From NCBI RefSeq assembly GCF_006715765.1, contig NZ_VFNV01000001.1, positions 2,418,001-2,482,000 of the forward strand: a DNA stretch of 64,000 nucleotides, read 5' to 3'. Shown piece after piece: positions 50,287-58,432 of the stretch (positions are counted from its first letter, which is position 1; every line of letters begins with the position of its first letter). Below the pieces are notes generated by a model that saw nothing but the letters and a program-made list of their open reading frames with translations, was not told the origin of the DNA and did no database searches. The stretch comes from Rarobacter incanus. Lineage in GTDB: Bacteria > Actinomycetota > Actinomycetes > Actinomycetales > Cellulomonadaceae. Both the position numbers and the translations under genes were made by a program.

Positions 50287-50727
50287 ATGGCCATTCGCAC
50301 CCATCAGTCCATCTCCGGTTTCGTTGCTTCGGACCCGCAGCTCAGTCAGACCGAGCGTGGCGACGCACGCCTCTACTTGAAGGTCGGGATCGAGCACTAC
50401 CGCAAGGAACCCGACAACACCTTCACGCAGTTGGAGACGACCTTCCACGACCTCATCGCGTATCGCGGTGCCGCCGAGCAAGGGGCGGAGCGTCTGGCCA
50501 AGGGCGACAACATCATTGCCGACGGCCGGGTGCGCGAATATTCGTACGAGCGAAACGGCCAGCGGTACGAAGGCGAGGAGTTCATCGCGACACGCATCGG
50601 TCACGACCTCGCCCGCACGCGCTACGAGGTGGATCGCACCGAGCGGTCAGCGTCCGGGCGCGACTCAGCCGCCTTCGCTGCACCTCAGCAGACTGCGGCA
50701 CCGAGCGCGACCGCAATCGGGATGTGA
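50287..50727 (+). CDS. ssb: ICE-encoded single-stranded-DNA-binding protein
   Basis: ATG 50287 has AGGAGG upstream and gives 146 residues. The OB-fold pattern is visible (SISGFVASDPQLSQTERGDARLYLKVG, FHDLIAYRGAAEQGAERLAKGDNIIADGRVREY, YEGEEFIATRIGHDLART). The C-terminus lacks the acidic DxPF tip of housekeeping SSB. It covers the incoming strand after conjugation. A chromosomal SSB-like gene is present at 57652-58209, so the cell has at least two. Confidence 0.83.
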   Translation: MAIRTHQSISGFVASDPQLSQTERGDARLYLKVGIEHYRKEPDNTFTQLETTFHDLIAYRGAAEQGAERLAKGDNIIADGRVREYSYERNGQRYEGEEFIATRIGHDLARTRYEVDRTERSASGRDSAAFAAPQQTAAPSATAIGM

Positions 50728-50737
50728 GCAGGCCATC

Positions 50738-51298
50738 ATGACCGATCAGTTCCCTGAGCATGACGACATGCCACCCGAGCCGGTCTTGGCGTCACCCCGG
50801 TTCGACACACCTGAGCCGCCGCACCCGGTCAACTGGAACCTCCTCACCGCGAACGATCTGGAAGCAGAACTGCTCGAACTGAATCGCTGGGTTGACTGGC
50901 TGCGGCGCACGTACGGTCTTCCAGCCAGCGTCGTGCCGCCGTACTGGCACCGCCACCCCGAACTCCTGTGGGAGCTGTCCGCGCTGCACCTTCACTGGCT
51001 GTGCGCCTACGACCCCGACCAGAACGGCTCCGCGCCCGTCGGCTGGCACCGCGACTTCGCCGATGCCCGCGGCAGGCTTCGCGATTGGGTGGCCGCCTGC
51101 GGAACGCGCCTCGACCGTGACCGGCCGACACGTCAGACGAGCTGGCCGGGCGAAGACCCCGCTCAACCCATCGAGGACTCGCCGATCACCGACCGTGACG
51201 AGGACTTCGTCCGGTTCGTCCTGGACGAGGTCGCGGCGCGTCAAGATGCAGAGGACGCCTTCTTTGCCGCCGCCGTCCCGGAGACGGGTGAGGTGTGA
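50738..51298 (+). CDS. Hypothetical ICE protein (DUF4913-like build)
   Basis: The 186-residue acidic soluble protein follows the SSB gene after 10 bp. Its central block (WVDWLRRTYGLPASVVPPYWHRHPELLWELSALHLHWLCAYDPDQNGSAPVGWHRDFADARGRLRDWV in pieces) resembles proteins of the DUF4913 type found on actinobacterial plasmids. No enzyme motif is visible. The GTG/ATG choice is simple: ATG 50738 is close to the SSB stop. Confidence 0.65.
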   Translation: MTDQFPEHDDMPPEPVLASPRFDTPEPPHPVNWNLLTANDLEAELLELNRWVDWLRRTYGLPASVVPPYWHRHPELLWELSALHLHWLCAYDPDQNGSAPVGWHRDFADARGRLRDWVAACGTRLDRDRPTRQTSWPGEDPAQPIEDSPITDRDEDFVRFVLDEVAARQDAEDAFFAAAVPETGEV

Positions 51299-51301
51299 GT
51301 C

Positions 51302-51508
51302 ATGGCTCGTCGCTACGCACGGAAGACCGGGCAGCGCCAGCAGAGCGAGCGCGAGCTGACGATCCGCGCCGACTTCCACGATCCGCCCGACCTGGACAAG
51401 CTCAGTGAGCTGCTGATTCGTATGGCGCTCCAGCAGTCGGGCTCGTGCCGTTCGGGAGATGCGACTCGACCGAAGCGCTCCCGTGCTTCGGCGGGCTCGT
51501 CGTCGTAG
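51302..51508 (+). CDS. Small hypothetical basic protein
   Basis: The 68-residue protein follows the previous gene after 3 bp. It is basic at both ends, with one helix in the middle (LDKLSELLIRMALQQSG). Nothing specific can be said about function. Tight spacing supports that it is translated with its neighbour. Confidence 0.55.
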   Translation: MARRYARKTGQRQQSERELTIRADFHDPPDLDKLSELLIRMALQQSGSCRSGDATRPKRSRASAGSSS

Positions 51509-51515
51509 AATGAAC

Positions 51516-51638
51516 ACATCCGCCGCGGATGGCGGATGTTGTGGTCCTAGCGCTTCGCCATCACGGCGAGGCAAAGCAAACGTGGCCGACTCGGCCTAGT
51601 CCTACAGCCTTCGGGCTCTTCTCACGATCAACATCCGC
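51516..51638 (+). ncRNA. Structured leader ahead of the serine recombinase, possible switch
   Basis: The 176-bp gap 51509-51684 has several nested complementary segments. ACATCCGCC (51516-51524) pairs with GGCGGATGT (51531-51539). The same right arm, GCGGATGTTG (51532-51541), also pairs perfectly with CAACATCCGC (51629-51638), so the two pairings exclude each other. Inside lie CTTCGCC/GGCGAGG, GGCC/GGCC and an AGCC-UUCG-GGCT hairpin (51606-51617). The layout is that of an attenuator or regulatory RNA; no known class is recognised. Confidence 0.5.
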
Positions 51639-51684
51639 TCACACGAGTCCGCGTCGGCAGGACCAGTGACTGTGGAGAAGAGCC

Positions 51685-53421
51685 ATGACAATCATCGACG
51701 CGGACCGCACCGCGATAGACGGCCTCGTAGCGCCAACGCCATTCCCCGGATCGTTCGCCGTTTCGTACCTGCGGGTGTCCACGAAGGAGCAGGCGGAGAA
51801 GGGCGGTCAAGCGGAAGGCTTCTCGATCCCAGCGCAGCGCGAGGCGAACCAGCGCAAGGCCGAGCAGCTCGGCGCAACGATCATCGAGGAGTTCGTCGAC
51901 GCGGGCGAATCCGCACGCAAGGCCGATCGGCCCGAACTGATGCGGATGATCCAGTACGTCGCCAAGCACAAGACGAACTACTGCATCGTCCACAAGGTCG
52001 ACCGGCTCGCCCGCAACCGTGCCGACGACGTGACCATCCACCTCGCGCTCAAGGACGCCGGAGTCACGCTGGTATCGGCCACGGAGAACATCGACGAGAC
52101 CCCATCGGGGATGCTGCTGCACGGCATCATGTCCTCGATTGCCGAGTTCTACTCCCGCAACCTCGCCACCGAGGTTGTCAAGGGCCTGTCGCAGAAGGCC
52201 GCGCAAGGCGGCACCGTGACGAAGGCACCCATCGGCTACCGCAACGTCGGCGTGCGCGACGAGTTCGGGCGCGAGGTACGCACCGTCGAGATCGACGACG
52301 AACGGGCGCGGCTGATCAGGTGGGCCTTCCAGGTGTTCGCCTCCGGCGACTGGACCACGAGCCAACTCCATCAGGAGTTGGTGGCGCGTGGGCTGACCAC
52401 TGCCGCGACACCGCGGCGACCTTCTCGGCCAATCGGCAAGTCATCGGTACACCGGATGTTGATGAACCCGTACTACAAGGGCAGCGTGCGCTACCAGGGC
52501 GTCACCTATGCCGGAGCACACGAGGCGATCGTCCCGAACGAGGTGTGGGACCAGGTGCAGACCGTGCTCGGCACGCACCGATCCGCAGCGGATGCAACGC
52601 AGGTGCACGAGCACTACTTGAAGGGCACGGTGTTCTGTGGACAGTGCGGCTCGCGGCTGATCGTGTGTAACGCGAAGAGCAGCCAGGGCACGATCTACCC
52701 CTACTTCGTGTGTGCGAGCCGGCATGGCGGCAGGGGCGATTGCACGCGACAGGCGATGCTGATCGAGCAGGTGGAACTACTCATCGAGCGCTTCTACGCC
52801 AAGGTGCAGATCGACCCGGAAACGATCGAGGCGGTCTCGGCGATGATCCATGCCCGGTTCGACGAAATGATGGCCGAAGGAGCCGCCGAACTCGCCGACC
52901 TCGCGTCCCGGAGAACACAACTCGGAGGCGAGCAGCAGAAGCTGCTCCAGGCTCACTACGCCGGGGCGATCCCGCTCGACCTGCTCAAGAAGGAGCAGGA
53001 TCGGATCACCGCGTCGCTGGAGACCATCGAGCACCGGATCACCGCGCACCACGGCCACTACGCCGACGCGAGAGCGAACCTCGACGACTCACTGAAACTG
53101 CTGTCCAACGCCGCCGACATCTACGAGCACGCCGACGATGCAAACCGTCGGCTCCTCAACCAGGCGCTGTTCAAGACGATCTACATCGACGAGGACAACG
53201 ACGTGCGCGTCGGCTACCGCAACCCGTACGACGGGCTGAGCATCCCCGGCCTCCATGCCGACGCACTGAGTTGGGCCGCGGAGGCAAAGAAGATGGGCCA
53301 GGCTGAACCCTCGACCAAGGGTGGCCCCTTGGTCGAAAGTTCAAACCTGACCCGTTTGGGGTGGCTGACGGGACTCGAACCCGCGACCCCCGCGACCACA
53401 ACGCGGTGCTCTACCAACTGA
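51685..53421 (+). CDS. Large serine recombinase (ICE integrase)
   Basis: The 578-residue protein has a serine-resolvase catalytic domain: VSYLRVSTKEQ (catalytic Ser in the YLRVS motif), HKVDRLARNRADD and IASSIAEFYSRNLA-like helix. A recombinase domain follows (APIGYRNVG, SVHRMLMNPYYKG), then a zinc ribbon with FCGQCGSRLIV and CASRHGGRGDC, and a coiled-coil region (ELADLASRRTQLGGEQQKLLQ). Its last residues (GLEPATPATTTRCSTN) are read from the tRNA-His gene and arise by integration. It inserts and, with a directionality factor, excises the ICE. Confidence 0.9.
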   Translation: MTIIDADRTAIDGLVAPTPFPGSFAVSYLRVSTKEQAEKGGQAEGFSIPAQREANQRKAEQLGATIIEEFVDAGESARKADRPELMRMIQYVAKHKTNYCIVHKVDRLARNRADDVTIHLALKDAGVTLVSATENIDETPSGMLLHGIMSSIAEFYSRNLATEVVKGLSQKAAQGGTVTKAPIGYRNVGVRDEFGREVRTVEIDDERARLIRWAFQVFASGDWTTSQLHQELVARGLTTAATPRRPSRPIGKSSVHRMLMNPYYKGSVRYQGVTYAGAHEAIVPNEVWDQVQTVLGTHRSAADATQVHEHYLKGTVFCGQCGSRLIVCNAKSSQGTIYPYFVCASRHGGRGDCTRQAMLIEQVELLIERFYAKVQIDPETIEAVSAMIHARFDEMMAEGAAELADLASRRTQLGGEQQKLLQAHYAGAIPLDLLKKEQDRITASLETIEHRITAHHGHYADARANLDDSLKLLSNAADIYEHADDANRRLLNQALFKTIYIDEDNDVRVGYRNPYDGLSIPGLHADALSWAAEAKKMGQAEPSTKGGPLVESSNLTRLGWLTGLEPATPATTTRCSTN

Positions 53422-53433
53422 GCTACAGCCACC
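53357..53433 (-). tRNA. tRNA-His (GTG anticodon), ICE attachment site
   Basis: The cloverleaf reads from 53433 to 53360 with acceptor arms GTGGCTG/CAGCCAC, the additional 5' G (-1) and C73 characteristic of tRNA-His, anticodon loop TTGTGGT and encoded CCA (53359-53357). The serine recombinase frame ends inside it at 53421. Its 3' end points toward the ICE, so integration regenerates the tRNA 3' end. Confidence 0.95.
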
Positions 53434-53437
53434 ATGC

Positions 53438-53470
53438 CCCCGCAAGCGGGGACGACGCCCCTTACGGGGC
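53438..53470. terminator. Two tandem hairpins between orn and tRNA-His
   Basis: CCCCG-caag-CGGGG (53438-53451) and GCCCC-ttac-GGGGC (53457-53470) lie between the orn stop and the tRNA. They may end the orn transcript or serve in tRNA processing. Confidence 0.45.
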
Positions 53471-53529
53471 CGCAGACGATTCTAACCGCAAAACGTTCAA
53501 ACGCCCAATCGCCGCCTTTTCGGCCGCAC

Positions 53530-54189
53530 TTACCGCAATGACTTGGTCTTTGGTGCGGTGATAGTGCCGGAATATGACCCGGATGCAATGGCCGCGGCGA
53601 TCGCGCGCGCGGTCACGGTGTCGGGGCCATCGCCTTGCGGGAACAGCGCGGCGCGGTAGTAGCGCAACTCGTCGATGCTCTCGAGAATGTCGGCCAGGGC
53701 GCGGTGCCCGCCGTGCTTGTCGGGGGAAGCGAAATACACCCGCGGGTACCAGCGGCGCGCCAACTCCTTGATCGAGGAAACGTCGATGATCCGGTAGTGC
53801 AGGTATTCGGTCAGCTCCGGAAGGTCGCGCTCCAGGAACATCCTGTCCGTTCCCACCGAATTACCGGCCAGGGGCGCCTTGCCCGCATCGGGCACCCACT
53901 TCTTGACGTAGTCGAGAACCAGCTTTTGGGCCTCTTCCAGGTTCACCCCGGCCGCCAACTCATCGATCAACGCGGACTTGGTGTGCATGTCGCGCACAAA
54001 GTCGCCCATGTTGTCGATGGCCTCCTGCGGGGGCTTGATGACAACGTCGATTCCCTTGTCCAGGGGAGTCAGGTCGGGCTCGGTGACCACAACGGCCACC
54101 TCGATCAGTGCGTCCTTGGCCAGGTCCAGCCCGGTCATTTCGCAGTCGATCCAAACAATTCTGCCCGCAGGGCCTTGATTCGTAGACAC
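53530..54189 (-). CDS. orn: Oligoribonuclease
   Basis: The 219-residue DEDDh exonuclease has IVWIDCEMTGLD (first acidic pair), the NMGDFVRDMHTKSALID block, GNSVGTDRMFLERDLPEL and HRALADILESI with the catalytic His-Asp. It degrades two- to five-nucleotide RNAs, including pGpG, at the end of RNA turnover. It is slightly longer than the E. coli protein (181 residues), with an extra C-terminal tail. It is downstream of map on the same strand after 19 bp. Confidence 0.95.
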   Translation of the reverse strand: MSTNQGPAGRIVWIDCEMTGLDLAKDALIEVAVVVTEPDLTPLDKGIDVVIKPPQEAIDNMGDFVRDMHTKSALIDELAAGVNLEEAQKLVLDYVKKWVPDAGKAPLAGNSVGTDRMFLERDLPELTEYLHYRIIDVSSIKELARRWYPRVYFASPDKHGGHRALADILESIDELRYYRAALFPQGDGPDTVTARAIAAAIASGSYSGTITAPKTKSLR

Positions 54190-54208
54190 GTCTTCTACCT
54201 TATCGCCA

Positions 54209-54977
54209 TCACACCTGGGTCAAGATGACCGGGCCGTCAGACGTGACCGCGATCGTGTGCTCGAAGTGCGCGGCGCGCCCCCCGCGCAGTGAACGGATGG
54301 TCCAACCGTCGTCGTCGTACCCGTAGGCGCTGTTGCCGCCGGCAATGAACATCGGCTCGATCGCGATGGTCAGGCCGGGCGCCAAACGCATTCCCTTGCC
54401 GCGTCGCCCCTGGTTGGGCACGAACGGATCCATGTGCATTTCCCGCCCGATCCCGTGCCCGCCATGATCCTCAAGGTTCCCGAACTTCCCCTTGCGCGCA
54501 ACGCGGTCAACCGCATAACCAATGTCGCCGATGTGCGCGCCGGGAACCGCGGCCGCAATGCCGTCCATGAGGGCCTGCTCGGTTGCATCCAGCAACGCCT
54601 GATCCGCGGCAGACGCCTTGCCGATAACGAAACTCAAAGCCGCATCCGACGCCCACCCGTTCAGGACCGCCCCGAAATCCAGCGAAACCAGGTCGCCCTC
54701 CTGCAGGACCTGATCGGTGGGGACCCCGTGCACGATCGCGTCATTGACCGATGCGCACACCACGCCCGGGAACGGGGACGGCGCCCACGACGGGTGGTAC
54801 CCCAAGAACGGGGAGGTGGCACCGGCGGCGTCAAGGACCTTCTTGCCGACACTGTCCAGGTCCAGCAGCGAAACGCCCGGCGCGGCCGCGGCCTTCATCT
54901 GCTGCAACGCCTGCGCCACGACCCGGCCGGTTTCACGCATCTGTTCTATTTCTTGGGAATTCTTCAACTCAACCATG
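54209..54977 (-). CDS. map: Type I methionine aminopeptidase
   Basis: ATG 54977 (MVELKNSQEIEQM) gives 255 residues and matches family length; the open frame goes further upstream without support. Metal ligands are seen in SLDFGAVLNGWASDAA (two Asp), GHGIGREMHMDPFVPN (His), TIAIEPMF (Glu) and the final Glu in EHTIAV. It removes the initiator methionine from new proteins. No upstream secY/adk operon is visible, so this may be a second map copy. Confidence 0.95.
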
Positions 54978-55198
54978 GTCCGTACCCTACTCGCGTTCGC
55001 GCCCAAGTGAGAATGATCATCGACTTGTGGATAACTATTGGCAACCCCGTAAACGCAGGCCCGCAAGCAGGTTCCGCACCGCAGACCTTCCAGCAGGGAA
55101 TGAAACGCCCCCGCTACAGTGTTGAATACAGCGAACAGATCAAGGGCGCCAGCCGCGCCGCAGCCAGTGGCGCGATGCGCCGCACGTTAGGGGAACAT

Positions 55199-55570
55199 AT
55201 GTCTACGGTGGAAATCACCAAGGAGAACTTCTCGGACACCATCGCGCAGAACGACATCGTGCTGGTTGATTTCTGGGCGGAGTGGTGTGGTCCGTGCCGC
55301 CAATTCGGGCCCGTCTTCGAGGCCTCCTCGAAAAAGCATGAGGACATCGTCTTCGGCAAGCTCGACACCGAAGCGCAGCAGGAACTGGCCGCCGCCGCGG
55401 GCATCACTTCCATCCCCACGATCATGGCGTTCCGAGAGGGAGTGCTGGTGTTTTCGCAGCCGGGGGCGCTGCGCGCACCGCAACTTGAGGAGGTCATCTC
55501 TGCCGTCAAGGACCTCAACATGGAAGAAGTGCACGCCTCCATCGCCGCAGAGAAGGCGCAAACCAACTAA
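55199..55570 (+). CDS. trxA: Thioredoxin
   Basis: ATG 55199 (MSTVEITKENF) gives 123 residues with the WCGPC active site (Cys30, Cys33), FGKLDTEAQQELAAAAGI and the cis-Pro TSIPTIMAF. Cytosolic thiol-disulfide reductase. GGGGAAC precedes the start. The C-terminus (VHASIAAEKAQTN) is a little longer than in E. coli thioredoxin. Transcribed divergently from map. Confidence 0.94.
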   Translation: MSTVEITKENFSDTIAQNDIVLVDFWAEWCGPCRQFGPVFEASSKKHEDIVFGKLDTEAQQELAAAAGITSIPTIMAFREGVLVFSQPGALRAPQLEEVISAVKDLNMEEVHASIAAEKAQTN

Positions 55571-55723
55571 TTCGGTAGGCTTGATCGGACCCGATCGCGC
55601 GGCATTATTACCGACGAGGCCCGCCCCACCGGGGCCACGCCGGCCGCTGCGCGGCCGCGGCGGTAAGGTGCGGTCCTTGAGGTCAGCGCCGCCGATGGCA
55701 GACCATTCACGGAAGGGAATGTG

Positions 55724-56140
55724 ATGGCGAACCAGACGCCAGTTCGAAACACGCGCCAGCGGGCAGCCGTGAGGGCAGGCCTGGATCATGAACCGCGCTT
55801 CATATCGGCCCAAGATCTGCACATGAAGCTGCGCAACGCCGGCGAATCCGTTGGGCTCGCCACCGTCTACAGGGTGCTAGCCGAGCTGGTGAAGGCCGGT
55901 GACGCAGACTCGATTCACACCGAAGACGGAACTCAGCTGTTTCGCGCGTGCGCGGATGCGGAAGGGCATCACCACCACCTGATTTGCGTCGACTGCGGAG
56001 CGACCGTCGAAATTGACCCCCCGGTTGAGGCGTGGGTGGATGCCGTGTGCGCGAAGAACGGTTTCACGCCCATTCGCCACGTGCTGGACGTCTTTGGCAG
56101 GTGCGCAACGTGCAGCTCCGGCCGCTGGGACGCTGACTAG
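55724..56140 (+). CDS. Fur-family regulator, Zur-like
   Basis: The ATG at 55724 follows GGAAGGGAAT; GTG at 55721 is an equal option. The 138-residue protein has a winged helix (ISAQDLHMKLRNAGESVGLATVYRVLAELVKAGDAD), the HHHHLICVDCG metal box and two CxxC pairs (CVDCG and CATCSSG). The double CxxC for structural zinc and the short C-terminus fit Zur more than Fur. Its 3' end overlaps the convergent hydrolase gene by 4 bp. Target genes are not nearby. Confidence 0.87.
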   Translation: MANQTPVRNTRQRAAVRAGLDHEPRFISAQDLHMKLRNAGESVGLATVYRVLAELVKAGDADSIHTEDGTQLFRACADAEGHHHHLICVDCGATVEIDPPVEAWVDAVCAKNGFTPIRHVLDVFGRCATCSSGRWDAD

Positions 56141-57195
56141 AACGGCAGTTTGAAGGCGCGGCGGGCCCCGGGCTCGGGGCGCGCCGCCACGCCTGAGAAC
56201 CAGTCCTCCATCCGCCGGTAGGCGTCGGCGCGCGCCTTGCGGCGGGACAAGAAAACGTCATGGATCGCGCCGCTGATCCGGTTGACCGTCACCGTTTGGC
56301 CGAGCTTGAGAGCGGCCTTGGCGATCTCGTCCACCACCAAAACCGTGTCGCAGCGGGTCAGCTGATCGCTCCAGCGCGTGGGCGGCGCGAACTTCTCGGA
56401 GAGCAAAACGCAAATCGGCACCTTTATGTCCAAACCCGCCTGCACGGTCGCGTGTCCCACAAGGATCGCCTTGAGCCACGCCGCGCGCACGGCCGTGGTG
56501 TGCTCGGGCCGCCACGCCTCGTTGATCACCATGGGCTGTGCCGGGTCCGCGCACGCCCGCTGGGCGCGCGCGTAGAAACCGAAATCAATGTTCGGGGCCG
56601 CGTTGTGGGGAGTCAAGGATGCTTGCAAATTCACGATCGGGGCTATGGCGGTTCGCACGGTAGCGCTGAGCTGGAATTCCAGCCACGGCGAGTTGAGGAT
56701 CAGCGCGCTCGCGGCGCCGGGGTGGCGCGCCACCCACAGCGACCAGATCAGTCCGCCCGTCGAATGGCCCATGGGGATGAGGCGGCGCGGCTTGGTGCCC
56801 GGGGGTAGGTCTTGCTTGATGACCGTGAGAGCGGCCTCGATGTCCTCGTCATACTCGGTCAGGTCCGTGATGAAGCCCGCCGTTTGCCCCGGGCGTAGGC
56901 TACGCCCATATTTGCGCAGGTCGAGTGCGAAGAAGCGGGCGCCGCGGTCCGTGAAGAAACGGGCCAGTTGCGTTTGGAAAAAGTAGTCCGACCAGCCGTG
57001 GATGTAGAGGATGTCCACGTCATCGAGCGGGCGGGCGACCGGGCGCAGGTGTCGAAGCTGCGGGGCAGACGGGAGGCTGCGGACCAAGGTGGCGACGACG
57101 GGTCCCTCGTCATCGCTCCGTAAATCGAGGGTCAGCGCCTCGAAACCCGGTCCCAAAATGTCCGGCGACCACCCGTTAGCCTGTGCGGTGTCCAT
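56137..57195 (-). CDS. Alpha/beta hydrolase (serine aminopeptidase S33 / monoacylglycerol-lipase type)
   Basis: The 352-residue protein has the nucleophile elbow GHSTG (MGHSTGGLIWSLW), the oxyanion strand YIHGWSDYF, and a late histidine in SGAIHDVFLSR. Similarity in layout to S33 hydrolases and lysophospholipases suggests cleavage of a lipid ester, but the substrate cannot be told. No signal peptide. It is monocistronic and convergent with the Zur-like gene. Confidence 0.88.
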   Translation of the reverse strand: MDTAQANGWSPDILGPGFEALTLDLRSDDEGPVVATLVRSLPSAPQLRHLRPVARPLDDVDILYIHGWSDYFFQTQLARFFTDRGARFFALDLRKYGRSLRPGQTAGFITDLTEYDEDIEAALTVIKQDLPPGTKPRRLIPMGHSTGGLIWSLWVARHPGAASALILNSPWLEFQLSATVRTAIAPIVNLQASLTPHNAAPNIDFGFYARAQRACADPAQPMVINEAWRPEHTTAVRAAWLKAILVGHATVQAGLDIKVPICVLLSEKFAPPTRWSDQLTRCDTVLVVDEIAKAALKLGQTVTVNRISGAIHDVFLSRRKARADAYRRMEDWFSGVAARPEPGARRAFKLPF

Positions 57196-57420
57196 GCCTT
57201 TAGTGTTGCAGAAGCCGGCCGTTGGCAGCCAGACATTACCTCAAGGCCCCGCGATCCGCGGTTGCCGACCAGCGACCGCTGCGCCTATCGATCCTTATGG
57301 GGTGCGAAAAGCAGTCGGTGACGCGTTTGGAGGTAATCACGTCGCGCACGTGGCTTCCCATCGGCAACTATTGCGGCACCGGGTAAGCCTGCTTGGGGCC
57401 GAAGGTGTTGCGATTACAAG

Positions 57421-57493
<73 letters not shown>

Positions 57494-57651
57494 ACCCACG
57501 ATCTTACTAAGTCCTGAGCCGGCAGTGCACCGCGCGTCCACGCCGAAGAAGTTATCCACATTCGCTCGGTGACGCCGCACCCAGCAGGGCGGCGGGCCCA
57601 CCATCGTGTCGAGCGCATTTCGGCGCCGAACAATCGATGGAGGTATGTGGC

Positions 57652-58209
57652 ATGGCAAAGCAGCAATCCTTGGTGACGCTTCACGTGTGGGCGGCAACCA
57701 ATCCCGAAGTTTTCACTACTCCAAGCGGCCGCGACAAGGTGACGTTCCGCATCGCGGATTCGGTCAGGAGCCGGTCGCCGGAGACGGGCGTGTGGGGCGA
57801 TTCAAAAACCACGTGGTACACGGTTACCGCCTGGGGCGACCTGGGGGCGAACATCGCCGAGTCGGTGCGCAAGGGCGACCCGCTCATCGTGGTCGGGCAT
57901 CCGTGGGTGGACCATTACATCAAACGCGATGGTAATCCCGGTGTCACCGCTCGAATCGAGGCCGTCGCGGTCGGACTCGATTTACGCTACGGGACCAGCA
58001 GATTCGCGCGGGTTCGGCGCGCCGCATCGAGTGATGAGGTTATGGACGAGGCCGCCGCAATCGCCCAAACCAATGCGGAATTCAACGAGTTGACCAGTGA
58101 ACTCGCAGATGTCGATCCGCTCACCGGCGAACTGCGTGACGATGCCGGGGCATTGACGGATGGCAGCGAAATCGGCGGTGATTCGCAGGAGGAAACCGTC
58201 ATGGCCTAG
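57652..58209 (+). CDS. Single-stranded-DNA-binding protein (chromosomal paralogue)
   Basis: ATG 57652 has GGAGG 8 bases upstream; the 185-residue protein has an OB fold (LVTLHVWAATNPEVFTTPSGRDKVTFRIADSV, TTWYTVTAWGDLGANIAESVRKGDPLIVVGHPWV). A long acidic C-terminus (LADVDPLTGELRDDAGALTDG) follows, without the canonical DDIPF tip. It is probably an auxiliary SSB of the kind found in actinobacteria, rather than the replication SSB next to rpsF/rpsR. It stands ahead of ettA after a 223-bp gap. Confidence 0.87.
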   Translation: MAKQQSLVTLHVWAATNPEVFTTPSGRDKVTFRIADSVRSRSPETGVWGDSKTTWYTVTAWGDLGANIAESVRKGDPLIVVGHPWVDHYIKRDGNPGVTARIEAVAVGLDLRYGTSRFARVRRAASSDEVMDEAAAIAQTNAEFNELTSELADVDPLTGELRDDAGALTDGSEIGGDSQEETVMA

Positions 58210-58432
58210 CGGCCACACGCGTTCGATGGGGTGGTGTGGGGCGCGGGCGCGCTGCGCGCAATTATCGCAGCGCGCCCGCGCCGCCCCCGCCCGCGCTAAC
58301 TGCGTACAATGGGAGGCTGAGCCCGCCGGCGGATGCATGCGCGTCCGAGGCAACGTGCAGGAGCGGGCAAAGATACCCCGGCAACGGTTGTGACGCTCCA
58401 ACCGGCACGCATGACTACGAACGGAAAACTGA
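58210..58432 (+). other. ettA upstream region
   Basis: This 223-bp gap holds a GC-rich block with inverted GCGCGC/GCGCGC words (58245-58290), a TACAAT -10-like hexamer near 58306-58311 without a good -35, and a G/C-rich leader of about 115 bases with GGCAAC repeated. No known riboswitch class can be assigned. Confidence 0.35.

Larger units (their letters stand above)
1..53380. mobile_element. Integrative and conjugative element, right part
   Basis: The region contains a relaxase, VirB4-, VirB6-, VirD4- and VirB8-like transfer proteins, a peptidoglycan hydrolase, replication and partition genes, an SSB and a large serine recombinase. The recombinase lies against the 3' end of tRNA-His, after which ordinary chromosomal genes begin. 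The left end and attL are outside the window. The right junction is inferred to lie within or just before the tRNA 3' half (about 53357-53400); the exact crossover cannot be fixed without the other end. Backbone genes from 26.5 to 53.4 kb run on the plus strand, while most cargo runs on the minus strand. Confidence 0.88.

Noticed and set aside
53360-53421. C-terminal GLEPATP region of the serine recombinase as a conserved protein domain
   Set aside because: This is the translated tRNA-His gene, a by-product of integration.
58320-58432. SAM-type riboswitch ahead of ettA
   Set aside because: GGCAAC words recall S-box sequences, but the remaining conserved core is absent and ettA is not a methionine gene.
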